A DNA stretch of 64,000 nt. It comes from Gammaproteobacteria bacterium (lineage in GTDB: Bacteria > Pseudomonadota > Gammaproteobacteria > Competibacterales > Competibacteraceae). The notes beneath the pieces were generated by a model that was not told the DNA's origin, did no database searches, and saw only the letters and a program-made list of their open reading frames with translations. Below are positions 60,154-64,000 of the stretch, piece after piece; position 1 is the stretch's first letter, and each line of letters begins with the position of its first letter. A program made the position numbers and the translations under genes. Location of the stretch: positions 186,001-250,000 of the forward strand of contig JACKNE010000008.1 of assembly GCA_024235035.1 (NCBI GenBank), written 5' to 3'.

Positions 60154-60462
60154 TTAATAATTAAAAACGCATTTTATCAAGATTTGGCCCGATGTCTGGC
60201 TGAGCTGTAGTCACTACGCTGATCACGGCAAAACACTATTCTGAGAGCATAAAATTTCTCTATCTCGGTTTATTATAGTAAATAACGTAACATGTAATCA
60301 TATTATTTCGTACAAATGAGCCGCCCGCAATCGATTCCTGATAATGGGCCAAATCAGGAATAAGGCGGGTTTTAAGCGCACTCTTAACCATCACAAGGCC
60401 ATGTATGAAGACACCTCGCCCTCATCACCCCCTGCATCACCCCTCCCCGGACGGACCCTAAT
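60154..60462. other. AT-rich spacer without a supportable gene
   Basis: Between the MITE-like element and the first TGTCGGAA box. A short plus-strand frame (60344-60559) runs into the boxes; its composition is unlike the surrounding genes and it shows no domain, so it is not called. No terminator or RNA structure was recognised. Confidence 0.5.
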
Positions 60463-60479
60463 TGTCGGAAAATTTTACA
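60463..60479 (+). promoter_or_regulatory. TGTCRGAA-type box, copy 1
   Basis: Sequence TGTCGGAAAATTTTACA, first of three copies of TGTCRGAAWWTTTTACA upstream of the sigma-54 promoter at 60764. The conserved outer TGTC/ACA and central A/T palindrome suggest a dimeric regulator site. Confidence 0.65.
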
Positions 60480-60515
60480 CGAATAGACGGCCTAGACAGT
60501 CCAATTCCCAGAAGA

Positions 60516-60532
60516 TGTCAGAAAATTTTACA
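60516..60532 (+). promoter_or_regulatory. TGTCRGAA-type box, copy 2
   Basis: Sequence TGTCAGAAAATTTTACA, differing from copy 1 at one base. It lies 53 bases downstream of copy 1 (start to start), that is five helical turns, which would place both boxes on the same face of the DNA. Confidence 0.65.
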
Positions 60533-60682
60533 TCGCGAACAGACTCTGCTGGGCGATAACGGTCCATAATGTCTTGTCCAGATGTGGAAATGTTTATTTT
60601 TATATCAGTATCCTAAAAATGATTATTGTTTTTTGTGATACATCACTATCTTAGAAAACAAAAAATATGTCACATTTTAAAT

Positions 60683-60699
60683 TGTCAGAATTTTTTACA
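60683..60699 (+). promoter_or_regulatory. TGTCRGAA-type box, copy 3
   Basis: Sequence TGTCAGAATTTTTTACA, one base different from copy 2 in the central A/T tract. It ends 64 bases before the sigma-54 promoter's -24 element, a normal distance for an enhancer-binding regulator of sigma-54 RNA polymerase. Confidence 0.65.
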
Positions 60700-60763
60700 A
60701 TAAGGAAAAACTGACTGTTCTAATATAAAATAAACCGTTTGTTTTTAAAAGACTATTTATTGT

Positions 60764-60779
60764 TGGTACTTTTTTTGCC
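60764..60779 (+). promoter_or_regulatory. sigma-54 (RpoN) promoter
   Basis: TGGTACTTTTTTTGCC: the invariant GG (60765-60766) and GC (60777-60778) are exactly 10 bases apart and both flanks fit TGGYAC-N5-TTGC. With three upstream boxes this is a complete enhancer-dependent promoter. Transcription would start near 60790, immediately before the IS1595-like remnant, and run toward the genes at 61.4-64 kb. Confidence 0.7.
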
Positions 60780-60804
60780 TTTATTTTCGCAATAATATAC
60801 GGGC

Positions 60805-61127
60805 ATTTCCTGCCGGCAACGCAATGTCCCCCTATGAGTGACCGTACGCCGATCCTGGATGATCGTTGCCGGGAATATGGCGCCGTGTTTAATGTATCGA
60901 CCGGTACCATCTGGGCCGGTACCCACGACTCCTGTGCGAAGATCATTCTGATTCTGCGCGGATTGACCCAAGGCATTCCCACTGTGCAACTCGCTGACGA
61001 ATGAGACCGTGATGATGGAACGCTACTGAACGATCGTCATCCGATCCAGGCGGCAGTGCTACGATGCCTGGACCGATCACCTTGGGTCGATACCGTCACC
61101 GAAGGCGATGAGATGTTCCAGAATGAG
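60805..61127 (+). pseudogene. IS1595-family (ISXO2-like) transposase remnant
   Basis: In one frame 60808-61001 reads ...RTPILDDRCREYGAVFNVSTGTIWAGTHDSCAKIILILRGLTQGIPTVQLADE, the zinc-ribbon and helix region of IS1595-type transposases, ending in TGA at 61002. After a frame change it resumes as NDRHPIQAAVLRCLDRSPWVDTVTEGDEMFQNEG, the start of the catalytic domain (EGDEM). The rest of the gene is gone. The N-terminal CxxC of the ribbon is not clear. Frameshifted and truncated, hence inactive. Confidence 0.8.
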
Positions 61128-61134
61128 GGGATGG

Positions 61135-61395
61135 GACAATCCATGGTTCAGTTATGGCAATGCCAAAATTGTCGCTAGCGTCGATGGCGTCGTCAGTGGA
61201 AAGGTTGGGGCAACTGTGCCCTTGGTGGGTGGCAACGCCAGCACCTGTTTTATCTCCGAGTGAGGGAAATACATTTGCCGGTTTCTGAATCCTGCGCGCC
61301 TTTATCATGACACATGGCTTTACGTATCTGACCAGTGGTTTGGGTACGATGAAATCTGCAATATCGGCTATCCCCATCATGATGGTAGGTCTTGA
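61135..61395 (+). pseudogene. decayed reading frame, unknown exported-type protein
   Basis: A frame of 87 codons with one internal TGA (61261-61263). Its translation, DNPWFSYGNAKIVASVDG, SGKVGATVPLVGGNAST and, after the stop, YHDTWLYVSDQWFGYDEICNIG, has protein-like composition (Gly, aromatic and Asp residues, no bias of random sequence), and a TGG to TGA change would restore a single frame. No start codon or family could be identified. It lies directly after the IS1595-like remnant. Confidence 0.4.
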
Positions 61396-61631
61396 TGTGC
61401 TGCAATGATGAACAGCATCGTCACTTTTTAACGCAGGTGATGCCTTTAGCGATACCTACGGATATACCCATCGCTTGTTTTACATCTCAGGGATTACTAT
61501 TGGCTTCACTCGGGATGATGTTGGCAATTACTATTATATGCACCGCTTTGAAGAACCCCGCAGTTCGAACGATTGCCGACCCGTCGGCATCGAAAGAATG
61601 TGTGTTAAAGCTTGCACAAGCTCAATCCTGA
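61395..61631 (+). CDS. small membrane protein or gene fragment
   Basis: An open frame of 78 codons starting ATG 61395 (TTG 61392 also possible). It contains one strongly hydrophobic helix (SQGLLLASLGMMLAITIICTAL) preceded by an IPT-containing segment and followed by a short polar tail. The pattern faintly recalls IPTL-CTERM sorting tails (IPT..., S-x-x-G-LLL...), but that motif is interrupted here, so the resemblance may be fortuitous. It could equally be an N-terminal anchor once joined to the downstream gene. Confidence 0.35.
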   Translation: MCCNDEQHRHFLTQVMPLAIPTDIPIACFTSQGLLLASLGMMLAITIICTALKNPAVRTIADPSASKECVLKLAQAQS

Positions 61632-61674
61632 GTTAAAAACCTATTTTTGATGTCCCTCTTACCTCTAAAGTTGT

Positions 61675-62730
61675 TTGCCCACAGGAAGATCCTCTTTATG
61701 GACTTTTGATAAGGGAACAGGGCGAATTTGCTTACGGCAAATGGACGTATCACGACCAATTTTTTCCTGCCTTGGTGAAATGGATCGTTCTATTTTTTCA
61801 CGTCATCAATGGCAGCTCTATTTAGAGATCGATGCGACGACAGGTCGTACTTTAAGAGGGGGCTGGGGGACTGGTCATTCCTTCGGTCAACGGTTATTGT
61901 TCGATGGTCAGCATTTTCTTGTTTTATCCCTTGGAGATGCGGGTCTCACTCGGGGTATCAATGTAAATAAAGTAGATGAAAGCGGTGGTCGCCGGCTTCT
62001 CGCATTGGCTGCTAAGGGTGGCGATCGAAGTCAGACAGGAGGTGGTTATAATAATACCTTTACCCGTCTTGGCGACCTTCAATTGGGAGAAAATGGATAC
62101 GTTCTTCTATTTGCTACCGAGCCAACGCCGGATTGGGAAACCAATGAAACAGGGTATGATGCCGTTCAAGGATCGAGAAATTTAGGTATTGTTCATATCC
62201 CTTGGAATTTCGATCAGTTACCGATTGATATCCATAATCCCTATGACATCCATATTACGGATACTGAGCTTGGGAATAGTTTAGCACAAGATTTTACCGT
62301 CCCGGTGACTACGCAGAAACCACCATTTATTGGTGTTAATAAAGGTATTGTCTGGTTGACGGATTATACGGACGTATTCTCGCAGCATGCGGAACGACCT
62401 AAATTGGTGCGTATAGCTTCAGGAAATTATCTGGTCTTGTGGGAAAAATGGTCTATCTACAAAAATGAATGGGGATACTATGAGGATCAATATGATGAAA
62501 CCTTAGCCATCATAGTAGATGAATACGGCAACAAGTTGAGTACCGCTAAAAGCCTGGGTCGAATCCGTCTATCAAAGGGTGATGACGCCTTTGCGTTTAA
62601 TGAAGGTGCGGCTTGGCTAACCTCGAATGAAACAGCAGACGCTTTGATTCTTCACACACTCACACCACAATTGATCCTCACTAGTCATCCACTGAGATTC
62701 GTCAATAGTCAGCAGGCTGCGATACCTTGA
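61675..62730 (+). CDS. uncharacterised propeller-like protein, 5' end probably frameshifted
   Basis: A 351-residue frame of unknown family. From about residue 36 it looks like a normal protein with repeated beta-type segments (QWQLYLEIDATTGRTLRGGWG, HFLVLSLGDAGLTRGINV, LGENGYVLLFATEP, LVRIASGNYLVLWEKW), suggesting a propeller. The first 35 residues look unnatural: they start at a TTG, and the alternative frame of the same DNA (61637-61790) reads CPQEDPLYGLLIREQGEFAYGKWTYHDQF, which is more protein-like. A frameshift near 61775-61790 and loss of the true N-terminus are therefore likely. It ends 35 bases before the next gene. Confidence 0.5.
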   Translation: MPTGRSSLWTFDKGTGRICLRQMDVSRPIFSCLGEMDRSIFSRHQWQLYLEIDATTGRTLRGGWGTGHSFGQRLLFDGQHFLVLSLGDAGLTRGINVNKVDESGGRRLLALAAKGGDRSQTGGGYNNTFTRLGDLQLGENGYVLLFATEPTPDWETNETGYDAVQGSRNLGIVHIPWNFDQLPIDIHNPYDIHITDTELGNSLAQDFTVPVTTQKPPFIGVNKGIVWLTDYTDVFSQHAERPKLVRIASGNYLVLWEKWSIYKNEWGYYEDQYDETLAIIVDEYGNKLSTAKSLGRIRLSKGDDAFAFNEGAAWLTSNETADALILHTLTPQLILTSHPLRFVNSQQAAIP

Positions 62731-62765
62731 TCGTCGATCAACAAGATCGATATAGGAGAGAATAG

Positions 62766-64000
62766 ATGAAAAGATTATCGAATTGGATAGTATTTGAATG
62801 GTTTTTGATTATTATAGGTTTTTTTCCAATAGCCGTTTACGCGGTTGATGGTGATGATCTCAATGAAGCGCTTGGATTAGAGAAAAAAATGGTTATTGAA
62901 ACACCAGGATACGATTATGCTAATGCTAATATTTTACCAGAAATTGGAAATAGAAAACCTATAGATGGAACTTTTTTCGTAGGATTTTTAGGTAACCATG
63001 AAGCTGCCACTAGAGTATATAGATTCCTTCCTTTACGTAGGGAGTTCTATACAATGACAATGGATTATATAGTATTTCACCGTATCATTAACTCTTCTGA
63101 AAACATGGCTGATATTTTATTTTTTAAAGCAAGTGGTGGCAGGATATATCCTTCTGAAGATCCAATCATGTTTTTATGGGACAAGAGTGATCTTATCTAT
63201 AGTATTAAGTGTTCTGTAGATGAATTAAATGTTATAGACAAATATTTATTTTGTAGAGATAACGATTCTATTTATTATGATATCCACAAAAACCCCCTTT
63301 ATTGGGCAACTCCTGAAATTGCGGGAGGAACTGGTTTTGAAAACCCCAAATTCCCTAATGATCCCAAGGATAGACCAGGATTAACTAGCGAATGGAAAAC
63401 CGTAACCGTATCGGATATCGACAGAACAATTGGATTTGAAATATACATGACAGGACATACTGATGATGTCGCTGTTTATGTCGGAAACTTTCAATTTACT
63501 CAGTTGGGTATTATTGACCCAAATCCCGAATTGATTTCAGGAACAGGTGAAATTCAGCGTGATGGAGCTGCAGTTGCCGTATCTAATAAAACTGTAGAAG
63601 GAGTTGCTACCGATGGAGTGACTAAAGTCATAGTCCGTTACTTAACACCTTCTAAAGAGAAAACTGTGTTGTGCTTAGATGCAGCTGAGGGTTCTACTGC
63701 TATCACCCATGGGGGTTTGATGCAATTTGGTAGCAAGGAGATTTCGGCAGGAAGCCAATGTGTGAATATGACATTTGTACCAATGGACTCAGGTTGGATG
63801 GGGCTTGCTATCTACCAGTCACCTACGGAAGGGACTCTTTTCATCAATGATCCTGATGGCGATCATAAAGTTACATTCGTTTTGAATCAAGAAGGCATTC
63901 CTGAACCACAAAAAATTTCTCTAAACCTAGTACGTCCACCAACTTTATTAGTTCACGGCATTTGGAGCAACGGAGCAAATTGGTATCAATTCCCTCTGTA
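62766..64000 (+). CDS. exported protein with C-terminal lipase-like domain, partial
   Basis: An open frame of 411 codons that runs off the window, preceded by AGGAGAG at 62754-62760 and starting ATG 62766. An N-terminal signal peptide is visible (WFLIIIGFFPIAVYAVDG). The next about 370 residues are beta-rich and of unknown family, with an Ig/invasin-like stretch (GAAVAVSNKTVEGVATDGVTKVIVRYL) near 270-300. The final visible residues, PTLLVHGIWSNGANWYQF, are the oxyanion-loop start of an alpha/beta-hydrolase (lipase/esterase). The catalytic Ser, Asp and His lie beyond the window. Base composition is markedly AT-rich compared with the chromosome. Confidence 0.7.
   Translation, partial: MKRLSNWIVFEWFLIIIGFFPIAVYAVDGDDLNEALGLEKKMVIETPGYDYANANILPEIGNRKPIDGTFFVGFLGNHEAATRVYRFLPLRREFYTMTMDYIVFHRIINSSENMADILFFKASGGRIYPSEDPIMFLWDKSDLIYSIKCSVDELNVIDKYLFCRDNDSIYYDIHKNPLYWATPEIAGGTGFENPKFPNDPKDRPGLTSEWKTVTVSDIDRTIGFEIYMTGHTDDVAVYVGNFQFTQLGIIDPNPELISGTGEIQRDGAAVAVSNKTVEGVATDGVTKVIVRYLTPSKEKTVLCLDAAEGSTAITHGGLMQFGSKEISAGSQCVNMTFVPMDSGWMGLAIYQSPTEGTLFINDPDGDHKVTFVLNQEGIPEPQKISLNLVRPPTLLVHGIWSNGANWYQFPL

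Noticed and set aside
60344..60559. 71-codon plus-strand reading frame
   Set aside because: It spans two regulatory boxes, has no domain and no convincing ribosome-binding site.
60695..61380. Minus-strand frames of 78-95 codons
   Set aside because: They are antisense to the recognisable IS1595 remnant and to the decayed frame, and show no family features.
61395..61631. IPTL-CTERM sorting signal
   Set aside because: An IPT followed later by S-x-x-G-LLL is present but is split by extra residues and lacks the basic end in the expected place; kept only as a faint resemblance.

Overview
The window looks like a chromosomal segment of a gammaproteobacterium. The riboflavin/nusB gene order, the phasin gene (polyhydroxyalkanoate granules), an exosortase-A (XrtA/PEP-CTERM) type exopolysaccharide locus and a dense set of PAS/GGDEF/EAL signalling proteins would fit an environmental, floc- or biofilm-forming bacterium such as the Competibacteraceae. 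That placement is inference from gene content only. No rRNA, tRNA or CRISPR array was seen.

Layout. 1-1.7 kb: ssb behind a REP-like repeat, then a two-gene minus-strand unit encoding a membrane coiled-coil protein and a short twin-arginine-type peptide with five W-x-N motifs (possible RiPP precursor). 2-23.3 kb: exopolysaccharide locus with an XrtA-associated sugar transferase, deacetylases, a CapK-like adenylate-forming enzyme, GT4 and GT2 transferases, a Wzx-type flippase, a TPR protein, an XrtA-associated O-ligase, two unrecognised large proteins, and a tight minus-strand operon of GNAT, two ATP-grasp proteins, a low-molecular-weight phosphatase and a deacetylase. An AT-rich patch (about 11.3-14.7 kb) inside it looks horizontally acquired. 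The exosortase itself is not in the window. 23.5-26.3 kb: ribE-ribB-ribH-nusB. 26.6 kb: phasin.

27-33 kb: an operon of an ABC-type substrate-binding lipid/periplasmic sensor component, a hybrid histidine kinase with Hpt, and a REC-PAS-GGDEF-EAL effector. 33.3-36 kb: a P2-type cation ATPase, convergent with a four-gene minus-strand unit (36-39.3 kb) of two coiled-coil lipoproteins, a TPR protein and a TPR-trypsin-like protease. 39.5-52.9 kb: a same-strand signalling array containing two related multi-PAS kinases, an ErcA-like iron alcohol dehydrogenase sandwiched between them, a decayed third kinase, a REC-DUF3369-GGDEF-EAL protein with a degenerate GGDEF, a PAS-GGDEF-EAL protein, and a truncated periplasmic-binding-protein remnant. 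53-56.7 kb: a fused HyuA/HyuB (5-oxoprolinase-type) enzyme.

56.7-64 kb is accessory DNA: an Rpn-family nuclease with a perfect QQGL tandem repeat, an IS4-family transposase with an internal stop cut at its 3' end by an IS5/IS427-type element (itself broken by a stop), a 115-bp MITE-like element, three copies of a TGTCRGAA-type box upstream of a sigma-54 promoter (the architecture expected for PEP-CTERM regulons), an IS1595 remnant, decayed coding sequence, an unrecognised propeller-like protein, and the first 411 codons of an exported protein that reaches the start of a lipase-like alpha/beta-hydrolase domain at the window edge.
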